A stretch of DNA of 64,000 nt from Rhodococcus wratislaviensis (GTDB lineage: Bacteria > Actinomycetota > Actinomycetes > Mycobacteriales > Mycobacteriaceae). Positions 1 to 7,914 of the stretch are shown piece after piece. The notes under the pieces are model-generated. The model saw nothing but the letters and a program-made list of their open reading frames with translations. It was not told where the DNA came from and did no database searches. The stretch is from positions 1-64,000 of the forward strand of contig NZ_UAUI01000026.1 in NCBI RefSeq assembly GCF_900455735.1, given 5' to 3'. Every line of letters starts with the position of its first letter. Within the stretch, counting starts at the first letter, position 1. A program made the position numbers and the translations under genes.

Positions 1-1950
1 GTGCGACACTGTGGGCACGTCGAGCTGGACCGCGGTGGCGATGCCGAACCGGTTGCGGACGTCGATGATGCGGGCGAGACCACGAGCGAAGGACGCCGGA
101 TCCTGCAGCTGCACCGGCAGACTCCCGTACAGGCTGGTACCCCGGGGGATGCCCGACTCCGACCGGGCGGCTTCGGGATTGACCCCCATGAGGTCGTGGG
201 CGCCGCGGTTGATCCAGCGGGTGTCGCCCTCGGCCAGAAGGTCGGCGACGTCCTCGGACGGCACGGGCAGCAGCCCGCACAGATCCCAGCCCGACAGGGC
301 GAACACACCGGGCTGGAGCGCATTGAACATCGCCAGGAGCAGATGCGCCTGCTTGACGGTGTCGATGTCGGCGGCATCCATCCTGTCGAGGTCGCGGATG
401 CCGAGCGCAGCGGTGATGACGCTGGCGGTCGTGCAGGCGATCCCGTTCGTCGTGAACGTGCGGTTGTACGGGGCCCAGCGTCCGGTGAGCCGCTCGCACA
501 GATCCTTCCGGATGCGGTCACCGAGATCGGACCCCGTGATCGACTCACCGCCGTACACGAATTCGTCGTCCTTGTGCAGCGTCGCGAAGTGGACCAGTTC
601 GAACGTCAGCTCGTCGTGGTTCTGCAGGGCATGGACGAGCGATGCGGCATCGACACCGTGATCGCGGGCGAGGTTCATGGTGAGCCGGAGAAATTCGGTG
701 TTCCCCATGACTAGGGCGTGGTGGTAGGCGGGACGATTGATGAAGTCGTAGGACAGGTCGGCTCCGGTCGTCCCCATCGCCTTGATGTCGTCGATCGTGA
801 GGTTCAGTTCCTGGAACGTGAATCCCCCCATCTTCCGCACGATGCTGGCGATCAGGTGATTCGCCGCCTCCGACAGTGGATGTCCCTCCGACCAGCCGGG
901 CAGTCCTTCGGTCCGGCGTTCGACTCCGAGGAAACCGTTGGCGTCCAGTCGAAGCGCGCCGGCACCGAGGTCCGCGATCGAGTGGCAGGCGTCCCCGATG
1001 ACGAGGCGCATGCCCGCGAACGACGGATCCAGCCAGTTGATGGAGGGCTGCCCCGCCTTGAAATAGTGCAGGTACACCCACCTCCGCTCGATGCCGTCCA
1101 CCCCCTTCACCGCGGGGGTGACACTCCAGTTGGTTTCCTTGACACCGAGTTCGTAGAAGATGACGCGCTGGAGTTGACCGATGATGTACCCGGCCCGGGC
1201 GAGTTGCGCCTCGGTGTCGGCGTCGATGTTGACCGAGTCCCGGCCTTCCGGCACACGGGGAAGCAGGTGCCAGTCCTGCTGTTCGATCTCCACCATGTGA
1301 TAGATGCCGGGGTAGTCGGCGTACGCCATCTCGGCGAGCCGGAAGTCGGCGCCCTTGCCGGTGTGACCGGGGACGATGTCGTCGATGACGATGCCGTCGT
1401 ACGCTGACGCGACGACGCAGAGCTTGCGGAACTCCTCCTCGGTTCCGAAGGCCGAGTCGATCTGCATGCTGATGCGGTCGAAATGGCCGTCCACCGAGGG
1501 CGTGGCCCGCCACCCGTTGATGCCGCCTGCCTGCTTCACCGGCCCGGTGTGGACCGCGGTCACCCCGATCTCGGAGAAGGCCTGCCACAGGGACTCGTCG
1601 CCGAGCGAACTCAGGAAACTCGCGCGCGGCGCCGTGATGATCGAAATCGGGTACGCCGTGAACCACACCGATCCCCGTTCCACCGCGGCGCGCGGATTCG
1701 GGTCGGCATACGGGTTCTGCCACATGCTGCCCTTGCCGGACAACTGCTCCGCGATCAACTTCGCATCGTGCAGGATCGACTGATTGATCAGCCATTCCAC
1801 ATAGTTCGGGTTGTCCGGCACCGGCTCACCCGTCTGCGCATCGACCCTGGTCGCACGGCGGACCGACGGTTTCAACGGCCGAGGGCGCGCCGGGTAGAAC
1901 TGCTCGTCGTAGCTGATCTCGCTGGGCTCGTGATGGATCTCGGGGTTCAT
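1..1950 (-). CDS. GH13 alpha-amylase-family protein, trehalose synthase-like (C-terminus outside window)
   Basis: The frame is open from an ATG at 1950, preceded by GGAGGACC, to the left edge: 650 codons without the C-terminus. All four glycoside hydrolase family 13 signatures are present: region I DIVPGHTG (residues 191-198), region II ALRLDANGF with the nucleophile Asp336, region III FQELN with acid/base Glu381, and region IV QNHDE with Asp446. GH13 enzymes act on alpha-glucosidic bonds by a retaining mechanism. The N-terminal part resembles actinobacterial proteins of about 700 residues annotated as maltose alpha-D-glucosyltransferase/trehalose synthase; that specificity is from memory and not proven, and an isomerase or hydrolase of another alpha-glucoside is possible. 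It is the last seen member of a leftward run starting at 3785. No signal peptide, so cytoplasmic. Confidence 0.85.
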   Translation of the reverse strand, partial: MNPEIHHEPSEISYDEQFYPARPRPLKPSVRRATRVDAQTGEPVPDNPNYVEWLINQSILHDAKLIAEQLSGKGSMWQNPYADPNPRAAVERGSVWFTAYPISIITAPRASFLSSLGDESLWQAFSEIGVTAVHTGPVKQAGGINGWRATPSVDGHFDRISMQIDSAFGTEEEFRKLCVVASAYDGIVIDDIVPGHTGKGADFRLAEMAYADYPGIYHMVEIEQQDWHLLPRVPEGRDSVNIDADTEAQLARAGYIIGQLQRVIFYELGVKETNWSVTPAVKGVDGIERRWVYLHYFKAGQPSINWLDPSFAGMRLVIGDACHSIADLGAGALRLDANGFLGVERRTEGLPGWSEGHPLSEAANHLIASIVRKMGGFTFQELNLTIDDIKAMGTTGADLSYDFINRPAYHHALVMGNTEFLRLTMNLARDHGVDAASLVHALQNHDELTFELVHFATLHKDDEFVYGGESITGSDLGDRIRKDLCERLTGRWAPYNRTFTTNGIACTTASVITAALGIRDLDRMDAADIDTVKQAHLLLAMFNALQPGVFALSGWDLCGLLPVPSEDVADLLAEGDTRWINRGAHDLMGVNPEAARSESGIPRGTSLYGSLPVQLQDPASFARGLARIIDVRNRFGIATAVQLDVPTVSH

Positions 1951-2048
1951 GGTCCTCCGTCGTCATCTCGTCTGCTCCGCCGCACCGGTCGGCTACCCGT
2001 CCACCGTCCCACGGAAACGACCGCCCGGCATGCGGAGTTGGATGACTG

Positions 2049-2429
2049 TCAGCGAACCGCGGACCTTTCGGGTGCGACGAACTCGGCGGAGGCCTCGGAC
2101 CACAGGCTCACCCGCCTGTCCCGGCTCTCGAAGAACTCGATCTCGCGTCTGATGCCGGAACTCTGATCCCATCCGGGGAGGTCGAGGATGATCAGCTCCT
2201 CCATCGCGTCCATGAACACCCGGTCGACGGGTCCCCACATCGTGCCGATCGCGGTGGTGTCCTTTCCGGTGAAAGTCAGGTTGACGGGATGTGACATCGA
2301 CACCTGGCTGAACACCGCATGGCCGGATTCGACGATGTATCCCGCTACTTCGTTGCTGGCGAGAAACCGCTCGTGTGTCACCGCCGGGTCGGCATGGCTG
2401 TAGGGGCAGGCCAGAAAGATCTTTCGCAT
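2049..2429 (-). CDS. DUF1937 family protein (nucleoside 2-deoxyribosyltransferase-like fold)
   Basis: A 126-residue protein starting at the ATG at 2429 (MRKIFLACPYSH), with AGGA upstream. An in-frame extension to 2717 is Arg/Pro-rich and rejected as non-coding. The opening KIFLACPYSHADPAVTHERF and the later VFSQVSMSHPVN are typical of DUF1937, a family related to nucleoside 2-deoxyribosyltransferases; the middle DAMEELIILDLPGW would supply the acidic part of the active site in that fold. No substrate can be assigned. It sits 47 bases downstream of the alpha/beta hydrolase and 98 bases upstream of the GH13 gene, same strand, so it is probably in that operon. An RbsD-like sugar-binding protein in the same run is compatible with a ribose-type ligand, but this is inference. 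Confidence 0.8.
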   Translation of the reverse strand: MRKIFLACPYSHADPAVTHERFLASNEVAGYIVESGHAVFSQVSMSHPVNLTFTGKDTTAIGTMWGPVDRVFMDAMEELIILDLPGWDQSSGIRREIEFFESRDRRVSLWSEASAEFVAPERSAVR

Positions 2430-2476
2430 GGTTCCTCGTGATTCGTGGGGCGCAGGCCCCGGTGCAGGGCGGCCGC

Positions 2477-3265
2477 TCATCGAGACCCCGCCGGCAGTGG
2501 ATGCACGGTTGGGCACCATCCCGAGATCGCCTCGATCATCAGCGACGCGACCTCCCGGTGGGCGACGTCGTTCGGAATGTCGTGGTAGCCGCCCGGGATG
2601 ACGACGCTCTGTCCGTGCTGCAGTTCTCGTGCGAATTCGGCGGCCCGGTCCGGAGTCGCGAACGCGTCGAATTCGCCGTTGACCAACAGGATCGGCATCG
2701 TCATCGCGGGCAGACACGCCCGCACTTTTCCTCCGGCCACGGTGAGCGCCTGCCAGAGGTTCGGTTCGGCGGGAGCTGTGTCGAAGCCGAGCGGATCGTT
2801 CTCGAGTGCATCGAGGTACGACCGGTCCTTCGCCATGACAAGGTCCGTCCGGCCCTCCGCCTCACGCGGCAGACCCCAGAGGGGTGCTCCCGTCATGATC
2901 AATCCGGTGCGCAGGGACGGGGTGCGAACCGAGAGAAGGGCCCCGGTCAGTGCGCCGAGCGAGTGGCCCAGGACGACCACCGGCAGGTCGGGCTCGTCGT
3001 CAGCCATGATGTCGACGAGAACTCCTGCATTGGAAGCGAGTTCGTCCACCGAGGGGAAGATCCCTGCCGGTCCGCCGGTGTGACCGTGGCCGAGATGATC
3101 GGGTGCCCACACGTCCAGACCGGCCGAATTCAACTGTCCCGCCAGCCGATGATAATGACCGGAGTGCTCACCGAATCCGTGCAGGAGCAGGATCTGCGCC
3201 CACGGCTGCGCGACTTCCCACTGCCGGTAGTAGATCTTGTTCCTGACACCGTCGAAGAAGGGCAT
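2477..3265 (-). CDS. alpha/beta hydrolase, monoacylglycerol-lipase-like
   Basis: 262 residues with a complete catalytic triad of the alpha/beta hydrolase fold: nucleophile Ser in GHSLGA, Asp in NGEFDAF and His in GGYHDI. The oxyanion region LLLHGFGEHSGHY is of the lysophospholipase/monoacylglycerol lipase type (Hydrolase_4). There is no signal peptide, so the enzyme is cytoplasmic and should cleave an ester of small to medium size; substrate unknown. It begins one base after the stop of the RbsD/FucU-like gene, so the two are translated from one message, and it is followed by the DUF1937 gene. Regulation is probably through the operators in 3786-4040. Confidence 0.88.
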   Translation of the reverse strand: MPFFDGVRNKIYYRQWEVAQPWAQILLLHGFGEHSGHYHRLAGQLNSAGLDVWAPDHLGHGHTGGPAGIFPSVDELASNAGVLVDIMADDEPDLPVVVLGHSLGALTGALLSVRTPSLRTGLIMTGAPLWGLPREAEGRTDLVMAKDRSYLDALENDPLGFDTAPAEPNLWQALTVAGGKVRACLPAMTMPILLVNGEFDAFATPDRAAEFARELQHGQSVVIPGGYHDIPNDVAHREVASLMIEAISGWCPTVHPLPAGSR

Positions 3266-3266
3266 G

Positions 3267-3785
3267 TCAGGCCTCCGGGCTTCCCGGATCGGTCGACGGC
3301 GGCGCGGCAGGCAGGTCCTCGAACCAGGTCGGTGACGTGAGCCAGTTCAGCGGAATCGGCGGGCTCGGGTAGCCCGCGACGAGAACGACGTTGCCGTGCA
3401 CCGAGTAGTCGCCGGTCTGGACGAAGACCTTCACGCGGTCGCGGAGGTTGTAGAACTCGGGGAGGTACCGCAGCTCGTGGACGTTCTCCTCCCCCACCAA
3501 TTCGGAGACGAACTTCCGGGCTTCGGGGTTGGCGGTCACCATGTCCTCGGTGACGATGGCAGCTTCGAAGTCGCCCACCTCGCACAGCACCGACAGCAGA
3601 TCCCCGACCGACGGCAATCCTGGTGCGATGCCGAGATCGATGGTCTCGACCTGCGGTGACAGGGGAACGAGGCTCGCGGAAGACGTGCCGCTGCCCGCGT
3701 CCGCGACGTAGATCATCTCGCCGTGCCGGAGCTGGCTCACGACAGCGGCCAGGCGTTCGTGCAGCAATCGGGTTTTCGGTGCCAT
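3267..3785 (-). CDS. RbsD/FucU-family protein (sugar pyranase/mutarotase-like)
   Basis: 172 residues. The N-terminus has the RbsD/FucU pattern: LRHGEMIYVADAGSGT matches the family's conserved HGD-x-I-xx-ADAG strand-loop with the ligand Asp; the C-terminal half keeps the YNLRDRVKVFVQTGD region, where family members have Tyr/Asn contacts and a short conserved tail. RbsD and FucU interconvert pyranose and furanose or anomeric forms of ribose or fucose. This protein is longer than RbsD (about 139) and has a 25-residue Pro-rich tail ending TDPGSPEA. It is first in the leftward run; AAGGA lies 9 bases before the ATG. Two GntR-type operators lie in the divergent region shared with the SDR gene. Confidence 0.8.
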   Translation of the reverse strand: MAPKTRLLHERLAAVVSQLRHGEMIYVADAGSGTSSASLVPLSPQVETIDLGIAPGLPSVGDLLSVLCEVGDFEAAIVTEDMVTANPEARKFVSELVGEENVHELRYLPEFYNLRDRVKVFVQTGDYSVHGNVVLVAGYPSPPIPLNWLTSPTWFEDLPAAPPSTDPGSPEA

Positions 3786-3853
3786 GGGATTCGTCCTTCG
3801 ATCGAGGCCGTGAGGGATGTGCGGTGCGACGCACCGGGCACAGAATGTGCTCT

Positions 3854-3865
3854 AGTCGACAATCG
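3854..3865. promoter_or_regulatory. GntR-type operator copy 1 (degenerate)
   Basis: CTAGTCGACAAT, an imperfect version of the 12-bp palindrome ATTGTCGACAAT that recurs before most transcription units in 3.8-19.5 kb. The half TCGACAAT is intact. It lies 69 bases upstream of the RbsD/FucU-like start, on the leftward side of the divergent region. The TNGTNNACNA shape is the one known for FadR/FCD-type GntR regulators, and a GntR-FCD gene is at 7171. Confidence 0.6.
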
Positions 3866-3966
3866 ACTAAAAATCTAGGACGCTCCCGCCCTGAGGTCAA
3901 GCGCTGAACGAATCCCGACTCGGCGCTTGACCGATCGTCGTGAATGGGCGCACACTGGCTTGGTCG

Positions 3967-3978
3967 ATTGTCGACAAA
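3967..3978. promoter_or_regulatory. GntR-type operator copy 2
   Basis: ATTGTCGACAAA, 11 of 12 positions of the palindrome, 63 bases upstream of the SDR ATG at 4041. Together with copy 1 it places both directions of the divergent region under the same probable regulator. Confidence 0.7.
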
Positions 3979-4040
3979 GAGTCAATCGATTCCCCACGTC
4001 TACGCGCTTCCACATCCACACGACCCTCGAGGGAGAAACC

Positions 4041-4799
4041 ATGGGCCAGCTGCTGCAGGGCAAGACAGTCATCGTTACGGGCGCAGGCGGAGGCATCGGC
4101 CTCGCCACGGCCTTGCATCTCCACGACGAGGGGGCACAGGTGGTCGCCACCGTGCACTCCGAGTCCAGCCTTCCCCAGCTGAAGGTCGACGACGATCGCC
4201 TGATCGGCCGCGTCGTCGATGTCACCGAAGAAGAGCAGGTCAAGGACCTCGTCGACTTCACGGTGGCGACGTTCGGCAAGCTCGACGGCATCGTCAACAA
4301 CGCCGGCATCCTCAAGCCCGGCACCATTCTGGACGCGTCGGTCGCGGACTACCAGAAGACGTTCGACGTCAACGTGAAAGGCGTGTTCCTAGGGTCGAAG
4401 TATGCGATTCCCGAGATGCTGAAAGCAGGCGGCGGGTCGATCGTCAACTTCGGTTCCATCAACTCGATCGGCGCGGAGAAACTGCTCACGACGTACACGG
4501 CGAGCAAGGGCGCCGTGCTCACGTTGACCAAGGCCATCGCCCTGGACTTCGGCGCGCAGGGCATCCGCGCGAACACCCTCTGCCCGGGCTTCGTCGATAC
4601 CCCGCTGAACGTGCCGCACTACACGGCACTCGGCGGCCGCGAGGAACTCGAGGCCGGGCTCCCCGACTTCCAGCCGATCGGACGCGCCATCCTCCCCATC
4701 GAGATCGCGCACTCCGTCGCCTTCCTCCTGTCGGACCACTCCACCGCCATCACCGGGACGGCATTCGTCGTCGACGGCGGCGTTCTCGCCGGGGCCTGA
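4041..4799 (+). CDS. SDR-family NAD(P)-dependent oxidoreductase
   Basis: 252 residues of a classical short-chain dehydrogenase/reductase. Seen in order: cofactor loop VTGAGGGIG (residues 12-20), the NNAG motif, catalytic Ser in GSINSIG, catalytic YTASKGA (Tyr and Lys), and the C-terminal VDGGVLAG. Such enzymes oxidise or reduce secondary alcohols, often of sugars, polyols or hydroxy acids; this substrate is unknown. The ATG at 4041 has GAGGGAG at good spacing; upstream in-frame starts are rejected because they run through the operator. It is divergent from the RbsD/FucU-like gene and followed by a GMC dehydrogenase unit with its own operator, which points to a dehydrogenase step in the same regulon. 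Confidence 0.92.
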   Translation: MGQLLQGKTVIVTGAGGGIGLATALHLHDEGAQVVATVHSESSLPQLKVDDDRLIGRVVDVTEEEQVKDLVDFTVATFGKLDGIVNNAGILKPGTILDASVADYQKTFDVNVKGVFLGSKYAIPEMLKAGGGSIVNFGSINSIGAEKLLTTYTASKGAVLTLTKAIALDFGAQGIRANTLCPGFVDTPLNVPHYTALGGREELEAGLPDFQPIGRAILPIEIAHSVAFLLSDHSTAITGTAFVVDGGVLAGA

Positions 4800-4889
4800 G
4801 CACCCAGTCTTGCGGCGGGGGCCCTGTCGCCTCGGGCTCCCGCCGCAACCCCATTTGACAGCCGACGTGACTCCCATCACTATTGATGT

Positions 4890-4901
4890 AATGTCGACAA
4901 T
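4890..4901. promoter_or_regulatory. GntR-type operator copy 3 before the GMC dehydrogenase
   Basis: AATGTCGACAAT, 11 of 12 positions of the palindrome, ending 23 bases before the GMC start at 4925. A TTGACA at 4855-4860 is a possible -35 element; no clear -10 hexamer at normal spacing can be fixed. An operator just downstream of the promoter fits repression. Confidence 0.7.
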
Positions 4902-4924
4902 TAGACGAAATGAGGTCGACCCCG

Positions 4925-6562
4925 ATGACTTCCACTGACTCCGATGTCACCCAGCACGACGTTGTCGACGTGTTGGTGATCGGCGCGGGTCCGTCCGGCG
5001 CGGTGGTCACGCACACTGCCGCCACGGCGGGACTGAGCACCCTCTGCCTCGAGCAGGGTGACTGGGTCAACCCCAGCGACTTCCCCGCCAACCACCCCGA
5101 GTGGGAACTGCTCATCCAGCACGACTGGGCGCACGATCCGAATGTCCGGGCCCTGCCGTCCGACTACCCGGTCGACGTGACGGAATCCGACATGTGGCCG
5201 GTGATGTTCAACGCCGTCGGGGGAAGTTCCATCTTCTACGGCGCGGAGTGGCCACGGCTGCTGCCCTCGGACTTCCGGGTCAAAACGCTCGACGGTGTCG
5301 CGGACGACTGGCCGATCAGCTACGACGACCTCAAGCCGTACCACGACGAGGTCGACGAATTCATCGGCGTCTCCGGAGTCGACGGCGACACCGCCTACCC
5401 CGAGGGACTCGAATACCCGTTGCCGCCACACCCGTTGGGCAAGCCCGGCATGAAGGCGGCCGAAGCCGCGAACACGCTCGGCTGGCACTGGTGGCCGGGC
5501 ACCAACGCGATTCCCAGTCAGAAGAACAAGACACTCGAGCAGTGCGGTCGCTGGGGCGTCTGCGAATGGGGTTGTCCGCAGGGCGCGAAGGCCTCGTTCG
5601 ACTTGATCTACATGCCGCAGGCGCAGCAGGCCGGCGCCCGCGTGGAGACCGGTGCGCGTGTCCGCCGGATCGTCACCGGAGACGACGGCCGCGCCGCAGG
5701 CGCCGAATGGGTGGACCGCACCGGCGCCGTCCATTTCCAGCCGGCCCGGGCAGTGATCGTCTGCGCGAACGGCATCGGAACACCACGACTTCTCCTGCTG
5801 TCGGCCGACGAGAAGCATCCGGACGGCCTGGCGAATTCCTCGGGTCAGGTGGGCCGGAACCTCATGCTGCACCCCAACTGCACCGCCATCGGGTACTACG
5901 AGGACAACCTGGAGAGCTGGCGCGGTCCGGCCGGACAGCTCATCCACTCCATGCAGTTCTACGACACGGACACCTCCCGCGGATTCGTCCGCGGCGCCAA
6001 GTTGCACGCCCTCCCGACTCCGGGACCGCTGAACACGATCGAGACCCACCGGCAACTCGATTTCGACGACCTGTGGGGACCGGCCATCCACGACGTCGCG
6101 CGCGCGGCGTCCAACGGCATTCTCTGGGCGGCCAACGTGGAGGATCTGCCCGAGGAACACAACCGGGTCACCCTCTCCACCGAGGAGTTCGATGCCGACG
6201 GTCTGCCGGCGCCGAAGGTCGAGTACCGGGTCAGCGAGAACACCCGGAAGATCCTGAAGTACACCGTCGACCGGATGGTCGAACTCCACGAGGCGGCGGG
6301 CGCGAAGCAGATCTTCACGCAGGAACTGTGGGTCGACCAGCCAGGGCACCTCCTCGGGACGGCCCGGATGGGCGACGACCCGACGACGTCCGTGGTCGAT
6401 TCGTACGGCCGCGCCCACGATGTCGACAACCTCTACATCGCGGACGGCAGCATCTTCGTCACGTCCGGCTCCGCCAACCCGACCTGCACGATCAGCGCCC
6501 TCGCCCTGCGCGTGGGCAAGAAGGTCGTCGACGACGTCACCGCACGGAAGGCATCGGCATGA
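4925..6562 (+). CDS. GMC oxidoreductase, catalytic subunit of a membrane-type sugar/polyol dehydrogenase
   Basis: 545 residues of the glucose-methanol-choline family. The FAD dinucleotide motif VLVIGAGPSG is near the N-terminus; the GMC catalytic pair is His475 (GHLLGTARMG) and Asn518 (SANPTCT). A Cys cluster (C207, C213, C217 in CGRWGVCEWGC) matches the group containing gluconate 2-dehydrogenase and glucoside 3-dehydrogenase large subunits. The following gene overlaps by ATGA and encodes the matching small subunit, so the pair should pass electrons to the respiratory chain rather than to oxygen. The start at 4925 is preferred over an ATG at 4910 because GAGGTCG lies before it. The substrate is probably a sugar, glycoside or polyol; a 3-keto-glycoside product is a reasonable but unproven guess. 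Confidence 0.88.
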   Translation: MTSTDSDVTQHDVVDVLVIGAGPSGAVVTHTAATAGLSTLCLEQGDWVNPSDFPANHPEWELLIQHDWAHDPNVRALPSDYPVDVTESDMWPVMFNAVGGSSIFYGAEWPRLLPSDFRVKTLDGVADDWPISYDDLKPYHDEVDEFIGVSGVDGDTAYPEGLEYPLPPHPLGKPGMKAAEAANTLGWHWWPGTNAIPSQKNKTLEQCGRWGVCEWGCPQGAKASFDLIYMPQAQQAGARVETGARVRRIVTGDDGRAAGAEWVDRTGAVHFQPARAVIVCANGIGTPRLLLLSADEKHPDGLANSSGQVGRNLMLHPNCTAIGYYEDNLESWRGPAGQLIHSMQFYDTDTSRGFVRGAKLHALPTPGPLNTIETHRQLDFDDLWGPAIHDVARAASNGILWAANVEDLPEEHNRVTLSTEEFDADGLPAPKVEYRVSENTRKILKYTVDRMVELHEAAGAKQIFTQELWVDQPGHLLGTARMGDDPTTSVVDSYGRAHDVDNLYIADGSIFVTSGSANPTCTISALALRVGKKVVDDVTARKASA

Positions 6563-7068
6563 GCACCACACCCCTCGACCCGCACTCGGCGCCGAAGCGG
6601 CGTCTGTCGGTGCCCGGCAGGCACACGGCTCCGCCGCGGCCGCTCACGGACTCCGAGCTGACGACGCTCCTGCGGATCGCGGACTGTCTGATCCCCGCGT
6701 CCGGTGAGAATCCCGCCGCCAGTGAGGCCGACGAGTACCTCCGCTATCTGAATCTGGCACTGGCCGCCCGGGCCGACGTCTTCGACGCGGTCCTCTCCGC
6801 GGTCGACAAGGCGGCCGGTCTCCGCGGTGACGACCTGCGCGCGGAGATCAAGCGGATGTGGGCCGAAGACAAGTTCACGTTCGATCCGCTGTCCTCGATC
6901 CTCGCCGGTGCCTACTTCATGACTCCCCAGGTCAAAGCGCTGATCGGGTATCCCGGCCAACATCGGGACGCCGCCGGTTTCGAGGATGCGGCCAACGAAC
7001 TGGAAACCGGGATACTCGATCCGGTGCTCGAACGCGGCCACTTCTACGTGTCCGCGAACGGCGAATAG
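6559..7068 (+). CDS. gluconate 2-dehydrogenase subunit 3-like protein
   Basis: 169 residues. Its start overlaps the GMC stop (ATGA), which indicates translational coupling. After a Pro-rich 30-residue head comes LTDSELTTLLRIADCLIPAS and later the block around FDPLSSILAGAYFMTPQVK, typical of the small subunit (subunit 3) of gluconate dehydrogenase and glucoside 3-dehydrogenase, which helps assembly and export of the GMC subunit. In Gram-negatives this subunit often carries a twin-arginine signal; here the N-terminus has an RR pair (PKRRLSVPGR) but no hydrophobic stretch after it, so export is not supported. No cytochrome c subunit is encoded nearby, so the electron acceptor is open. Confidence 0.8.
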   Translation: MSTTPLDPHSAPKRRLSVPGRHTAPPRPLTDSELTTLLRIADCLIPASGENPAASEADEYLRYLNLALAARADVFDAVLSAVDKAAGLRGDDLRAEIKRMWAEDKFTFDPLSSILAGAYFMTPQVKALIGYPGQHRDAAGFEDAANELETGILDPVLERGHFYVSANGE

Positions 7069-7105
7069 CCTGCTCGGACGCTCCCCCGTTCCGCGCTGTT
7101 GATCT

Positions 7106-7117
7106 ATTGTCGACAAG
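7106..7117. promoter_or_regulatory. GntR-type operator copy 4 before the regulator's own gene
   Basis: ATTGTCGACAAG, 11 of 12 positions of the palindrome, 53 bases upstream of the gntR ATG at 7171 and 38 bases after the previous stop. Position suggests autoregulation by the protein encoded immediately downstream. Confidence 0.7.
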
Positions 7118-7170
7118 AGGCTCCCGGCGTGGTCAACGTCGAATCAACCACCATCAGAAAGGACAACCCG

Positions 7171-7914
7171 ATGACTCTGTCACCGAACCGTCCACCGGGA
7201 TCGACTGTGGGTCGACGCGAGGACGGCGACATCTCCCTCGGACGGATCCATCAGCGCACCACTCCGGGCACGGTCGCGGGCGTCCTGCGCACGGCGATCC
7301 TCGACGGCACCCTGGCCCCCGGCAGTCAGCTCCGCGAGGCACACATCGCCGCCGACCTGGGCGTGAGCCGGGCGCCGCTGCGGGAGGCGCTGAGCATCCT
7401 CGCCGACGAAGGCCTCGTGGTGAAGATCGCGTACAAGGGGGCGTTCGTCGCCGAGGTCAGCGCGAAAGGGATGGCCGAGATCGCCAGCCTGCGCAAACGG
7501 CTCGAGCCCTACGCGATCGAGCTGGCACTGCCCCGATTGTCGGGTGCCGGCCGGACCAGGATCGTGCGGACCCTCCAGGACATGGCCCGGGGCGCCGACG
7601 ACGGTGACCTGACCCGGACCATCGACGCGCACATGAGCTTCCACCGGGTGATCTACGAACTGTCCGAGCACGGCCTCCTGCTGGACCTGTGGCGCAGCTG
7701 GGAATCCCAGCTCCAGCTGTTCCTCTCGGCGGATCATCAGTCGTTCCCCGACCTGCACGACGTCGTCGCCGAACACGAGCGCCTGCTCACCATCATCGAT
7801 ACCGGCGACCTCGAGGCGATCACCCGCGAGATCGACCGGCACGTCCACGGTTCGACCGACGCTGCCCCGGCCGCAACCGCTGCAGTCGACGGTTCTCAGC
7901 CGTCGAATGCGTGA
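7171..7914 (+). CDS. GntR-family transcriptional regulator, FadR/FCD type
   Basis: 247 residues. The winged helix lies at about residues 22-85: GTVAGVLRTAILDGTLAPGSQ, then the recognition helix in LGVSRAPLREAL and the wing. Residues 95-225 form an FCD-type all-helical ligand domain, with the metal/ligand-type residues of HMSFHRVIYEL and the late EHERLLTIIDTGD. FCD regulators typically bind small carboxylates or sugar acids and recognise TNGTNNACNA palindromes. The ATG at 7171 has AGAAAGGAC before it. It lies in the middle of eight divergent or tandem units; seven GntR-type operators surround it, including one in front of its own gene, so it is the likely repressor of the cluster. It overlaps the next gene by 8 bases. 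Confidence 0.93.
   Translation: MTLSPNRPPGSTVGRREDGDISLGRIHQRTTPGTVAGVLRTAILDGTLAPGSQLREAHIAADLGVSRAPLREALSILADEGLVVKIAYKGAFVAEVSAKGMAEIASLRKRLEPYAIELALPRLSGAGRTRIVRTLQDMARGADDGDLTRTIDAHMSFHRVIYELSEHGLLLDLWRSWESQLQLFLSADHQSFPDLHDVVAEHERLLTIIDTGDLEAITREIDRHVHGSTDAAPAATAAVDGSQPSNA

Noticed and set aside
545..1795. Long Arg/Gly/Pro-rich frames opposite or out of frame with real genes, such as this one and many across the window
   Set aside because: They have no family motifs, show extreme Arg/Pro/His content from high GC third positions, and lie over genes with clear domains.
4910..4924. ATG at 4910 as start of the first GMC gene
   Set aside because: The GAGGTCG ribosome binding site overlaps these codons and is placed for the ATG at 4925.
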